Source of the DNA: Comamonas resistens
GTDB lineage: Bacteria; Pseudomonadota; Gammaproteobacteria; Burkholderiales; Burkholderiaceae_C
NCBI RefSeq assembly: GCF_030064165.1
Contig: NZ_CP125947.1
Span: forward strand, 4,588,001 to 4,652,000
Direction: 5' to 3'
DNA length: 64,000 bases
The notes beneath the pieces are model-generated. The model did not search any database. It saw only the letters and a list, made by a program, of their open reading frames with translations, and was not told where the DNA came from. The translations under genes and the position numbers were made by a program. Positions 8,644 through 16,094 of the stretch are shown piece by piece (the first letter of the stretch is position 1; every line of letters begins with the position of its first letter).

Positions 8644-9087
8644 TCAGCAACGCCCCTCGGCCTTGCAGGCGGGCACAGGCTGCCCGCTGGCATCGTGCCA
8701 CTGGATCTGGCCGGGCTCGGCAGGCGTGATGACCGCAGGCGGCGCAGACTGAGCCGGTTCCGCCCGGGCATTGCGCGGATCGTGCAGCACCGTGGAAGTG
8801 CCCACGCCTACGCCCACATTGGCACCGCCCACGCCCGTGGAAGCGCCCACACCGGCACTGCCCAGCACCTGGCCGCGCTGGTTCACGCCCACGCCGACGC
8901 CCAGTGGCCCGACACCCGTACCCACGCCCGCGCTCAGGCCGCCGCTGCCCAGGCCCACGCCCACCGAGAACGGCCCCACGGGAATGCCTACGCCCACACC
9001 GGCACCGACCGATCCGCAGCCTGCCAGCACCGCCCCCAGCGATATGGCCAGAATTCCGGCCCGTATTCCCTTGATTCCCATCCTCAT
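8644..9087 (-). CDS. Gly/Val-rich lipoprotein
   Basis: A 147-residue lipoprotein: signal GIRAGILAISLGAVLAGC ends in a lipobox with Cys at residue 24. The next 80 residues are almost only Gly, Val, Ser and Ala in short GVGVG/GSGG-type repeats, then a polar tail ends near a Cys. The ATG at 9087 follows GGAGTG at proper spacing; an in-frame extension to 9228 has no leader character. It ends 4 bp from the convergent phytase-like gene. The repeats suggest a flexible or beta-structured outer-membrane-anchored linker. Function unknown. Confidence 0.75.
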   Translation of the reverse strand: MRMGIKGIRAGILAISLGAVLAGCGSVGAGVGVGIPVGPFSVGVGLGSGGLSAGVGTGVGPLGVGVGVNQRGQVLGSAGVGASTGVGGANVGVGVGTSTVLHDPRNARAEPAQSAPPAVITPAEPGQIQWHDASGQPVPACKAEGRC

Positions 9088-9377
9088 GCTTGACACTCCG
9101 AGTTTCGGGAGCACCTTTGCGCACCCTTCAATGCATCCAGCCCATCGCTGACGGATGCGTTTTACTGCCACCCATTGTGACCCGCAGGCCCTGTCCGCTG
9201 CTTTTGCACGGATGCTCCCCGCCAGCATTACCTTCCTCGTGCCACGGGATCACCACAGGCCTTCTGCCTGCATCAACCGCTCTTTCTACAATCGTCCCAG
9301 CCGAGCATTGCGGGCAACCCGGTTCCAGCGCAGGGACGGGAGCAGCATGCCGGAGCAACGCATCTCCTCCATTCATC

Positions 9378-10580
9378 ATGCAATCCAAGTGGACGCCCTA
9401 CCCCTGGGTGTGCTTTTCCATGTGCGTGGGCGTCATGGGCACGGCCCTGGCCAGCCCCCTGTACCCCATCTACCAGCAGGCCTGGGGCCTACAGCCCAGC
9501 CACATCACGCAGATCTTCGTAGCCTATATGTTCGGCGCACTGGCCAGCCTGCTGTTCCTGGGCCGGCTGACGGACCGCTTCGGCTTTCTGGCCGTACTGC
9601 GCGCAGGCCTGGTGTTGATGACGCTGGGCATCACCAGCTCGGCTCTGGCCTGGAATGTGCCCAGCTTTGCCATCTGCCGCTTTGTGATCGGCGTGGCCTC
9701 GGGCTTGATCACCACCTCGGCCTCGGTCGGCATGACGCAGCTCAACAACAAAGGAGACCTGCAGCGCGCGGCCGCCACCACCAGCCTGACGATTGCCTTT
9801 GGCTTCGGCCTGGGCCCCGTCGTCGGAGGACTGATGGCCCAGTGGCTGCCCATGCCGCTCAAGACCGCCTATCTGCCCTCCATCCTGCTGGGCTTTCTGG
9901 CCATCTACGCGCTGTTCCAGGTGCGCATTCCAGCATCCACCAGCACCTCGACAGGCGGCCTGTCCTTTCGCGATGTCATGCCCGCGCTGTCCCAGCCGCG
10001 CAGGCCGTTTCTGCGCCACTACATGCTGGGCTGCATGGCGGCATTTTCGGCATTCGGCATGTTCAGCCTGTTTGCGGCACTGGCACCCAGCTTCATGCAG
10101 AACATGGTCCCCTGGCACGGCCCCCTGGTCTCGGGCTTGTCCATAGGCATCATCCTGTTCATGTCTGCCGGCATACAGCTTCTGGCACGCCCTGTCGCCA
10201 CCAAGAAAATAGCCATCACCGGCTTCTTTGCGCTGGCCGCCAGCAATCTCTTGCTGATGGCCAATACCCAGCTCGGCTCTCCCTGGCTCTTTGCTCTCAG
10301 CGTGCTGACCACGGCCACAGGCCATGCCATGTGCAATCTGGCGGGCATGTCCATCGTCAACAAGGTCTCCAAGCCCGCCAACCGAACCGGCCTGCTGTCC
10401 ACCTATCTGATCATCGGCTACCTGGGCACGATTGTTCCGATTCTGGGCCTGGGCTGGCTGTCCGACGTCATGGGTCTGACGCCGGCCCTGGTCGTGTTCT
10501 GCCTGTGCCTGAGCGTGCTGACCACGGTGCTGGGCGTTTTCAGCCTGCGCGCTCGCGTATTGCCGATTCCACGTCAATGA
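9378..10580 (+). CDS. major facilitator superfamily transporter
   Basis: A 400-residue, twelve-helix MFS protein. The loop 2-3 motif is FLGRLTDRFGF (residues about 58-68), and helix 5 carries GFGLGPVVGGLMAQ, a motif-C-like stretch usual in antiporters. A longer in-frame reading to 9090 lacks a leader or binding site, so ATG 9378 fits the first helix (YPWVCFSMCVGVMGTALASPLYPIY). It converges on soxR with a 21-bp gap. A drug or metabolite exporter is likely; the substrate is not readable. Confidence 0.85.
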   Translation: MQSKWTPYPWVCFSMCVGVMGTALASPLYPIYQQAWGLQPSHITQIFVAYMFGALASLLFLGRLTDRFGFLAVLRAGLVLMTLGITSSALAWNVPSFAICRFVIGVASGLITTSASVGMTQLNNKGDLQRAAATTSLTIAFGFGLGPVVGGLMAQWLPMPLKTAYLPSILLGFLAIYALFQVRIPASTSTSTGGLSFRDVMPALSQPRRPFLRHYMLGCMAAFSAFGMFSLFAALAPSFMQNMVPWHGPLVSGLSIGIILFMSAGIQLLARPVATKKIAITGFFALAASNLLLMANTQLGSPWLFALSVLTTATGHAMCNLAGMSIVNKVSKPANRTGLLSTYLIIGYLGTIVPILGLGWLSDVMGLTPALVVFCLCLSVLTTVLGVFSLRARVLPIPRQ

Positions 10581-10601
10581 GATGCTGCCAAGAGGACTGC
10601 A

Positions 10602-11084
10602 TCAGCGGAAATGCGGGCCCGCACCCTGCCCTGCCAGGCAGTCCTCCTGGTTGCGCAAGGGGCAGACCTTGAGGGACAGACAGCCGCAGCCTATGCAGCT
10701 ATCGAGCTGATCCCTGAGCTGGGTCAGCGTGGCAATGCGTTCATCAAGCTGTGCTCTCCAGCGCGAAGACAGCTGCGCCCAGTCCGCCTGGCCGGGCACG
10801 CGATTGCCGGGCAGACAGGACAGCGCCTGGGCAATCTCGGCCAGCGGCACGCCCATGCGCTGCGCCACCTTGATCACCGCCACCCGTCTCAGCACGGCAC
10901 GTGCATAGCGGCGCTGGTTGCCCGCTGTTCGCGCGCTCGCAATCAGTCCCTGCTTTTCATAGAAATGCAGGGCCGAGATCGCCACACCGCTGCGCCGGGC
11001 GACCTCGCCCACCGTCAGCTCCGGCGGCTCCAGAGACTCCTGCAGCAAAGCGCTGCACTCTTGTTCGTGGCTACTCTTTCCCAT
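10602..11084 (-). CDS. soxR: redox-sensitive transcriptional activator SoxR
   Basis: A 160-residue MerR-family protein. The winged helix ([26 protein letters not shown]) is followed by the dimerisation helix and the [2Fe-2S] cluster motif CX2CXCX5C at Cys130, 133, 135 and 141 (CIGCGC...C), which is diagnostic of SoxR. Oxidation of the cluster by redox-cycling compounds switches on its target promoter. No soxS follows, as expected outside enterobacteria, where SoxR acts directly on exporters and oxidoreductases. A near-perfect SoxR box lies 69 bp upstream, in front of the divergent ridA-like/MFS pair. Confidence 0.95.
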   Translation of the reverse strand: MGKSSHEQECSALLQESLEPPELTVGEVARRSGVAISALHFYEKQGLIASARTAGNQRRYARAVLRRVAVIKVAQRMGVPLAEIAQALSCLPGNRVPGQADWAQLSSRWRAQLDERIATLTQLRDQLDSCIGCGCLSLKVCPLRNQEDCLAGQGAGPHFR

Positions 11085-11148
11085 GGATTACCTTGCTGTA
11101 GATGGCTGCCCTGCTATCACCTTTTATTTCTGAGGTTTTGTCAGGCGC

Positions 11149-11179
11149 TTGACCTCAAGCTTAGTTGAGGTTGAAAAAT
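11149..11179 (+). promoter_or_regulatory. SoxR-box promoter for the ridA-like/MFS pair
   Basis: CCTCAAGCTTAGTTGAGG at 11153-11170 is an 18-bp palindrome differing from the E. coli soxS operator (as I recall it) only in the central bases. It overlaps a -35 TTGACC (11149-11154) and a weak -10 AAAAAT (11174-11179) separated by 19 bp. That over-long spacer is what MerR/SoxR activators correct by DNA distortion. Confidence 0.85.
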
Positions 11180-11234
11180 TCCTCCCCGTTCTCGGTAAAG
11201 CCCTTCGCCGCGCCGATGCATCTGAAGGACTTTC

Positions 11235-11747
11235 ATGCCCCCTTTCTCTCGCCCAGCCCTACTGCCCTCTGCCACGTCTTTGCAACACCTGCAGCCTGCC
11301 GGCCTCTATGACAGCCTGCCCAATGGCTACACCCATGTGGTCAGCGTGCAGGAGCCCGTGCGCTGGCTGTTTGTCTCCGGCCAGGGCGGCGAGGATGCCC
11401 AGGCCCATCTGCCCGACAGCTTCGCCCTGCAGGCCAGGCAGGCGCTGGCCAATGTCCGCACGGCCCTGGCTGCGGGCAGCGCCAGCATGGCCGATGTCAC
11501 CAAACTGACGGTATTGATCGTCGATCATGATCTGCCGCGCTTCAAGCAGTGGCAGGACAGCATCGCTCTGCACTGGGGCAGCGGCGAGCCCGATGATCCA
11601 CGCCCCCGCTTTCCGGCCTGCACGCTGATCCCCGTTCCCAAACTGGCGCTGCCCGGCATGCTGATCGAGGTGGAAGCCATCGCTGCAGTCTCGACCGCGC
11701 GGCCTGCCGCTACTGCTCCCGCCACCGGACAAGCCGTTCCTGCCTGA
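11235..11747 (+). CDS. RidA/YjgF-family protein lacking the catalytic arginine
   Basis: A 170-residue Rid-fold protein: VRWLFVSGQGG near the N-terminus and FPACTLIPVPKLALPGMLIEVEAIA near the end. In RidA imine deaminases the second block reads PARxxV with the substrate Arg; here that Arg is Cys (PACT), so classical 2-aminoacrylate deaminase activity is unlikely and it belongs with the non-deaminase Rid groups. The first 20 and last 20 residues are unconserved extensions. It is the first gene downstream of the SoxR box (start 55 bp from the -10), followed 20 bp later by an MFS exporter, so I infer a role under redox-cycling stress. Confidence 0.83.
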   Translation: MPPFSRPALLPSATSLQHLQPAGLYDSLPNGYTHVVSVQEPVRWLFVSGQGGEDAQAHLPDSFALQARQALANVRTALAAGSASMADVTKLTVLIVDHDLPRFKQWQDSIALHWGSGEPDDPRPRFPACTLIPVPKLALPGMLIEVEAIAAVSTARPAATAPATGQAVPA

Positions 11748-11767
11748 ATTCAACTGACCCATTGCCC

Positions 11768-12997
11768 ATGACAAAAACCACAACAACAAAAACCCAGGCT
11801 CCGACGGTGCTCTCCCAGACCACGCTGCTGCTCATGGCCACGGCCTGCGGCCTGTGTGCGGGAGCCAACTACTTCAACCAGCCGCTGCTCAACTCCATGG
11901 TGCAGCATCTGCACATCAGCGATGCCCAGGCTTCCAGCACCGTGACCATGGCCCAGGTTTCCTACGGCCTGGGGCTGCTGTTCCTCGTGCCGCTGGGCGA
12001 TATGCTGGAGCGCCGCCGCCTGGTGCTGACGCTGATGCTGCTGGCGGCCTGCGGCATGCTGCTCTCGGGCATCAGCGGCCTGGCAGGCAGTTTTGCGCTG
12101 CTGGCCGCCGGCACGCTGATGGCCGGCGTGTTCTCGGTGGCCGCGCAGGTACTGGTGCCCATGGCGGCCACCTTCGCCGCCCCCGGCACCAGCGGCCGCG
12201 CCGTGGGGCTGGTGATGAGCGGTCTGCTGGTGGGCATTCTGGCCTCGCGCAGCGTGGCCGGCATTCTGTCGGACCTGGGCGGCTGGAGCACGGTCTACTG
12301 GGTGGGCGCTGTCGCCACCGCCCTCATGGCTTTGCTGCTGGCACGGGCCCTGCCCAAGGCAGCCCCGACTTCCGTGGTCGGCTATGGCGAGGTGATGAAG
12401 TCACTGGGCGCGCTGCTGCGCCAGCACCCGCGCCTGCGCAGCCGCGCGCTGATCGGCGGCACCGGCTTTGCCACCGTGAGCGTGCTGTTTTCCAGCATGG
12501 CGCTGCTTCTGGCCGGGCCCGGCTTTGAACTCTCCGACCTGATGATCGGCCTGATAGGCATAGTCGGCATCGCGGGCGCACTGATGGCCAATGTGGCGGG
12601 CCGCATGGCCGACAAGGGGCTGGAGCAGCACACCACGCTGGCCGGCGCCATTCTGATGCTGCTGGGCTGGCTGTGCCTGTGGCTGGGCGGCAGCAGCATC
12701 TGGTGGTTCATGCTGGGCCTGCTGATCGTCGATGGCGCGCTGCAGGCGCTGCACATCAGCAACCAGAACGTGATCTACGCCTTGGCCCCCGAGGCACGCT
12801 CGCGCATCAATGCCGTCTATATGACGACTTATTTTGTCGGAGCCTCCATAGGCTCGGCCCTGGGCTCCTGGGCCTGGCTGCACCATGGCTGGAACGGCAC
12901 CAGCCTGATGGGCGGCATACTGGGCCTGATCAGCCTGAGCATGGTGCTCTGGGATCGCCATCTGCTGACAGTACAGACCCGGCGGCTCACACTTTGA
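11768..12997 (+). CDS. MFS exporter, probable SoxR target
   Basis: A 409-residue MFS protein with twelve predicted helices. It begins with a Thr/Lys-rich cytoplasmic stretch and TLLLMATACGLCAGANYFNQPLL, and the loop 2-3 motif is VPLGDMLERRRLV. ATG 11768 is chosen; a TTG two codons upstream is possible and neither has a strong binding site, which suggests coupling to the ridA-like gene 20 bp upstream. SoxR-regulated MFS exporters of redox-active compounds are known in pseudomonads. The stop codon lies inside a family B repeat. Confidence 0.86.
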   Translation: MTKTTTTKTQAPTVLSQTTLLLMATACGLCAGANYFNQPLLNSMVQHLHISDAQASSTVTMAQVSYGLGLLFLVPLGDMLERRRLVLTLMLLAACGMLLSGISGLAGSFALLAAGTLMAGVFSVAAQVLVPMAATFAAPGTSGRAVGLVMSGLLVGILASRSVAGILSDLGGWSTVYWVGAVATALMALLLARALPKAAPTSVVGYGEVMKSLGALLRQHPRLRSRALIGGTGFATVSVLFSSMALLLAGPGFELSDLMIGLIGIVGIAGALMANVAGRMADKGLEQHTTLAGAILMLLGWLCLWLGGSSIWWFMLGLLIVDGALQALHISNQNVIYALAPEARSRINAVYMTTYFVGASIGSALGSWAWLHHGWNGTSLMGGILGLISLSMVLWDRHLLTVQTRRLTL

Positions 12998-13040
12998 TAG
13001 CTGTCGGCGCTTTCCCATCAAGCGTCATGACGCAAAATCA
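12991..13040 (+). repeat. dispersed repeat family B, copy 3
   Basis: ACTTTGATAGCTGTCGGCGC then TTTCCCATCAAGCGTCATG. The TGA stop of the MFS gene (12995-12997) is the TGA of the repeat's own TTGATAGCT core. Confidence 0.65.
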
Positions 13041-13074
13041 CTGCAAAAACAGTTCTTCAGCAGGAGCAAGCACT

Positions 13075-13719
13075 ATGGCCAATCGCAGCTACCTCTATTC
13101 GACGAATATCGCGCCCGGCCCCGATGCCGTCGCCCAGGGCCGCAAGCTGGTTGGCATTTCCGAGTACCGCTATGACATTCCCATCGTCTTCAAGCTCCTG
13201 CTCAGCGGCAATCCCCGCACCTGCCCTTCCTCCATCTGGGACAGCGATGGCGATATCGCCCTGATGGGAGACTATGAGACGGGCCTGGCCAATCTGGAGC
13301 GCTTTCTTGCCCAAATCCGGCAGCCCGAGGCTCAGCCGGAGATCGCAGCAGCACTGGCGTTTCTGAAAAATCCGGCCAACCGCAATCCCTACTTTGTGCT
13401 GGAATGCGGCGAGATCTTTGACATGACGAACAAGCCTCTGCCCGATCAGAATCTTGCGCTGCTCCAGAGCATCCGGAATCTGCAGCCTGAGCTGGATGCG
13501 GCCCTGCAATCGCTGCAGCCCACGGCCCAGGCAGCACCCGAGCCGATCGCCAAACCCAGGCCCAAAGGCTTTCTGGCGCGGCTCTTTGGACAGGCTGATC
13601 CCACACCTCCGAGCAAGCCAGCGCCCAGGCCCATGCAGGCCATTCATGCGCTGGGCCTGGGTCACTGGTCCAATATTCTGTATTTCGACTTTTCGGGACA
13701 GCAGCCCCAGAACTCATAA
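13075..13719 (+). CDS. conserved hypothetical protein
   Basis: A 214-residue soluble protein I do not recognise with certainty. ATG 13075 follows AGGAG (13062), and the N-terminus MANRSYLYSTN looks like a genuine conserved start. Residues 1-145 appear to form a globular domain (RKLVGISEYRYDIPIVFKLLLSGNP, WDSDGDIALMGDYETGLANLERFLAQI). A Pro/Ala/Lys linker and a short Gly/His/Trp-containing tail (HALGLGHWSNILYFDFSG) follow. No enzyme motif is visible. A bidirectional terminator separates it from htpG. Confidence 0.75.
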   Translation: MANRSYLYSTNIAPGPDAVAQGRKLVGISEYRYDIPIVFKLLLSGNPRTCPSSIWDSDGDIALMGDYETGLANLERFLAQIRQPEAQPEIAAALAFLKNPANRNPYFVLECGEIFDMTNKPLPDQNLALLQSIRNLQPELDAALQSLQPTAQAAPEPIAKPRPKGFLARLFGQADPTPPSKPAPRPMQAIHALGLGHWSNILYFDFSGQQPQNS

Positions 13720-13762
13720 AGAATGGCAGCCCATGCGTTTTATCCTGGGGCGGCCCGGCGAT

Positions 13763-13802
13763 AAAAAATCCCCGCAGAGCCACCACTCTGCGGGGATTTT
13801 TA
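13763..13802. terminator. bidirectional rho-independent terminator
   Basis: A 13-bp perfect stem (AATCCCCGCAGAG, 13767-13779, with 13786-13798) and a 6-nt loop, flanked by A-run and T-run. It serves both the hypothetical gene (plus strand) and htpG (minus strand). Confidence 0.95.
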
Positions 13803-13818
13803 TTGAAAGCGAAGCCGT

Positions 13819-15771
13819 TTAAGCCAGCAGTGCGTTCACACGCTTGACATAAGCGGCAGGGTCTTCGGGCATGCCGCCCTCGGCCAGCACCGCCTGATCA
13901 AACAGGATCTGCGCCAGGTCATGGAAGTGCACGCTGCCGTCCAGCTTCTTGACCAGCGGGTGCTCGGGGTTCACTTCCAGCACGGGCTTGGACTCAGGCG
14001 CGGCCTGGCCGGCCTGCTTGAGCAGGCGCGCCAGCTGCAGGCTCATGTCGCCGTCGCTGACCACCAGGCAGGCGGGCGAATCGACCAGACGGCTGGTGGC
14101 ACGCACATCTTCGGCACGGTCCTTGAGCGCATCCTTGAGCTTGGCCAGCACGGGCTTGAAGGCTTCGGCAGCTTCTTCAGCCGCCTTCTTCTCTTCTTCG
14201 TTCTGCAGCTTGCCCAGGTCCACGGCCCCCTTGGCCACAGACTGCAGCGGCGTGCCGTCGAAGTCGTGCAGATAGTTGAGCGCCCACTCATCCACGCGGT
14301 CGGTCATCAGCAGGACTTCGATGCCCTTCTTCTTGAACACTTCGAGCTGCGGGCTGTTCTTGGCAGCAGCCAGGTTGTCGGCCGTGATGTAGTAGATCGC
14401 GTCCTGACCTTCCTTCATGCGTGCCTTGTAGTCGGCAAACGAGGTGTTCAGACCTTCGTGCGTGGTCGTGGCAAAGCGCAGCAGCTTGGCAATGCGTTCC
14501 TTGTTGCCGAAGTCCTCGCCCAGACCTTCCTTGAGCACGGCGCCGAACTCGCTGTAGAACTGCGTGAACTTGCCTTCCTTGGCCTTGTCTTCTTCGCTGA
14601 CCACATCCTGCACGCCATCCGCGCCTTCGGCTGCGGCTTCGTGCTTGTCGTGGCGAGCCAGGTCTTCGAGCATGGACAGCACGCGCTTGGCCGAGCCGTC
14701 GCGAATCAGGCGCACATCGCGGCTTTCCTGCAGCAGCTCGCGGCTGACGTTCAGCGGCAGGTCGGCCGAGTCGATCACGCCCTTCACAAAACGCAGGTAC
14801 TGGGGCATCAGCGCCTCGGCATCGTCCATGATGAAGACGCGCTTCACATAGAGCTTGATGCCGGCATGCTTGTCACGCTGGTACAGATCGAACGGGGCCT
14901 TGGCGGGGATATAGAGCAGCTGCGTGTACTCGGTATTGCCTTCGACGCGGTTGTGGCTCCAGGTCAGCGGATTCTCGAAATCATGGCTGATGGCCTTGTA
15001 GAACTCCTGGTACTGCTCTTCGGTGATGTCCTTCTTGGGGCGGGTCCACAGGGCGCTGGCCTTGTTCACGGTTTCCCACTCGCCGGTCTTGACCATCTGG
15101 CCGGGCTCGCCCTCTTTCTCGCTTTCCTTCCACTCTTCCTTTTCCATCAGGATGGGCAGGCTGATATGGTCGGAGTACTTGGAGATGACCTGCTTGAGCT
15201 TGTAGCCGTTGAGGAACTCCTGGGCATCGTCACGCAGGTGCAGGATGATGCTGGTGCCGCGCTGGGCGCGCTCGATCTGCTCGATCTGGAAGTCGCCCGT
15301 GCCGCCGCTGACCCAGCGCACGCCCTCTGAAGCAGGTGCACCGGCGCGGCGGGTTTCCACGGTGATCTTGTCGGCCACGATGAAGCCCGAGTAGAAGCCC
15401 ACGCCGAACTGGCCGATCAGCTGCGAGTCGGCCTTCTGGTCGCCACTGAGCTTTTCCATGAAAGCCTTGGTGCCGCTCTTGGCAATCGTGCCCAGATTGT
15501 CGATGGCCTCCTGCTCGTTCATGCCGATGCCGGTATCGGTGATGGTCAGCGTCTTGGCGGCCTTGTCAAAGGACACACGCACTTCCAGATTGGGCTGATC
15601 GCCATAGAGGCTGGCATCATGAAGCGCTTCAAAGCGCAGCTTGTCGCAAGCATCCGAAGCATTGGAGATCAGCTCGCGCAGGAAGATTTCCTGGTTGGAA
15701 TACAGCGAATGCGTGACCAGGTGCAGCAGCTGGGCCACTTCGGCCTGGAAGGAATGGGTTTGCTTTGTCAT
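13819..15771 (-). CDS. htpG: molecular chaperone HtpG (Hsp90)
   Basis: A 650-residue bacterial Hsp90. The GHKL ATPase domain shows [17 protein letters not shown], the ATP-lid motif [23 protein letters not shown] and [15 protein letters not shown]. The middle domain contains the conserved arginine region ([14 protein letters not shown]), and a C-terminal dimerisation domain follows. The length is slightly above E. coli HtpG (624). It is an ATP-dependent cytoplasmic chaperone induced by heat. A candidate sigma-32 promoter lies 68-95 bp upstream of the start, and a strong terminator follows the stop. Confidence 0.97.
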   Translation of the reverse strand: MTKQTHSFQAEVAQLLHLVTHSLYSNQEIFLRELISNASDACDKLRFEALHDASLYGDQPNLEVRVSFDKAAKTLTITDTGIGMNEQEAIDNLGTIAKSGTKAFMEKLSGDQKADSQLIGQFGVGFYSGFIVADKITVETRRAGAPASEGVRWVSGGTGDFQIEQIERAQRGTSIILHLRDDAQEFLNGYKLKQVISKYSDHISLPILMEKEEWKESEKEGEPGQMVKTGEWETVNKASALWTRPKKDITEEQYQEFYKAISHDFENPLTWSHNRVEGNTEYTQLLYIPAKAPFDLYQRDKHAGIKLYVKRVFIMDDAEALMPQYLRFVKGVIDSADLPLNVSRELLQESRDVRLIRDGSAKRVLSMLEDLARHDKHEAAAEGADGVQDVVSEEDKAKEGKFTQFYSEFGAVLKEGLGEDFGNKERIAKLLRFATTTHEGLNTSFADYKARMKEGQDAIYYITADNLAAAKNSPQLEVFKKKGIEVLLMTDRVDEWALNYLHDFDGTPLQSVAKGAVDLGKLQNEEEKKAAEEAAEAFKPVLAKLKDALKDRAEDVRATSRLVDSPACLVVSDGDMSLQLARLLKQAGQAAPESKPVLEVNPEHPLVKKLDGSVHFHDLAQILFDQAVLAEGGMPEDPAAYVKRVNALLA

Positions 15772-15838
15772 GTCTTTGTGAACGAAAAACTAAAGTCAAA
15801 AGCCGCCTGGAGCTGCGCTCAAGGCGATTCGCTGTCTT

Positions 15839-15866
15839 AACTCGGGCCTGCCCTTGAAATTTCAAG
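15839..15866 (-). promoter_or_regulatory. candidate sigma-32 (RpoH) promoter of htpG
   Basis: On the minus strand a -35 CTTGAAA (15866-15860), a 13-bp spacer and a -10 CCCGAGTT (15846-15839) fit the heat-shock consensus CTTGAAA-N(11-16)-CCCCATNT. The -35 sits in a palindrome CCTTGAAATTTCAAGG (15852-15867). Confidence 0.75.
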
Positions 15867-15892
15867 GGGCTTTAGCTGCAAATTCAGACATG

Positions 15893-15937
15893 AAAAAAGC
15901 GCAAGCGCCAATTCAAAAAGAATAGCTGCTTGCGCTT
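15893..15937 (-). terminator. rho-independent terminator of the pseudouridine synthase gene, within repeat B copy 4
   Basis: A 10-bp perfect inverted repeat, AAGCGCAAGC (15897-15906) with GCTTGCGCTT (15928-15937), followed on the minus strand by a T-run (15898-15893). Confidence 0.65.
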
Positions 15938-15965
15938 ATCAATCAAGGGCTATAGCCCAATTTCA
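15893..15965 (+). repeat. dispersed repeat family B, copy 4
   Basis: Core GAATAGCTGCTTGCGCTT then ATCAATCAAGGGCTATAG. It is one of the best matches to the family consensus. Confidence 0.7.
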
Positions 15966-15989
15966 TTCAAAACTGGCGCACTACACACC

Positions 15990-16094
15990 AGAGATGCCTA
16001 GCAAGGGCCGCCCCGCAGCGAAGGCATCGTCCCCCCCCAATGCAACGCATCGAGAGAGGGGGGGAAAGGCGCAAAGCGCCTCAGGGGGGGCCTA
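15990..16094 (-). repeat. dispersed GC-rich repeat family A, copy 2 (inverted)
   Basis: The reverse complement reads CCCCCCTGAGGCGCTTTGCG, then a C-run, CTCTCTCGATGCG, a G-run, GGACGATGCCTTCGCTGCGG and CCCTTGCTAGGCATCTCT. It starts right at the stop of the pseudouridine synthase gene (16095) and reads in the same direction as that gene, like the copies at 25.3 and 26.4 kb. Confidence 0.75.

Larger units (their letters stand above)
15772..16094. other. 323-bp intergenic region between htpG and the pseudouridine synthase
   Basis: No gene is seen. It holds, in order, the htpG leader and sigma-32 promoter, a family B repeat doubling as a terminator of the upstream gene, and a family A repeat. 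Confidence 0.8.

Noticed and set aside
9088..9228. N-terminal extension of the Gly/Val-rich lipoprotein
   Set aside because: The lipobox leader starts at 9087 with its own ribosome binding site; the extension would put about 47 residues before the signal peptide.
13921..15330. A 469-codon open frame antisense to htpG
   Set aside because: htpG motifs are complete on the other strand; the antisense product has no recognisable domain.
15990..16094. C- and G-runs (7-8 nt) near 16.03-16.09 kb as contingency loci
   Set aside because: They lie in an intergenic family A repeat and cannot switch a reading frame.
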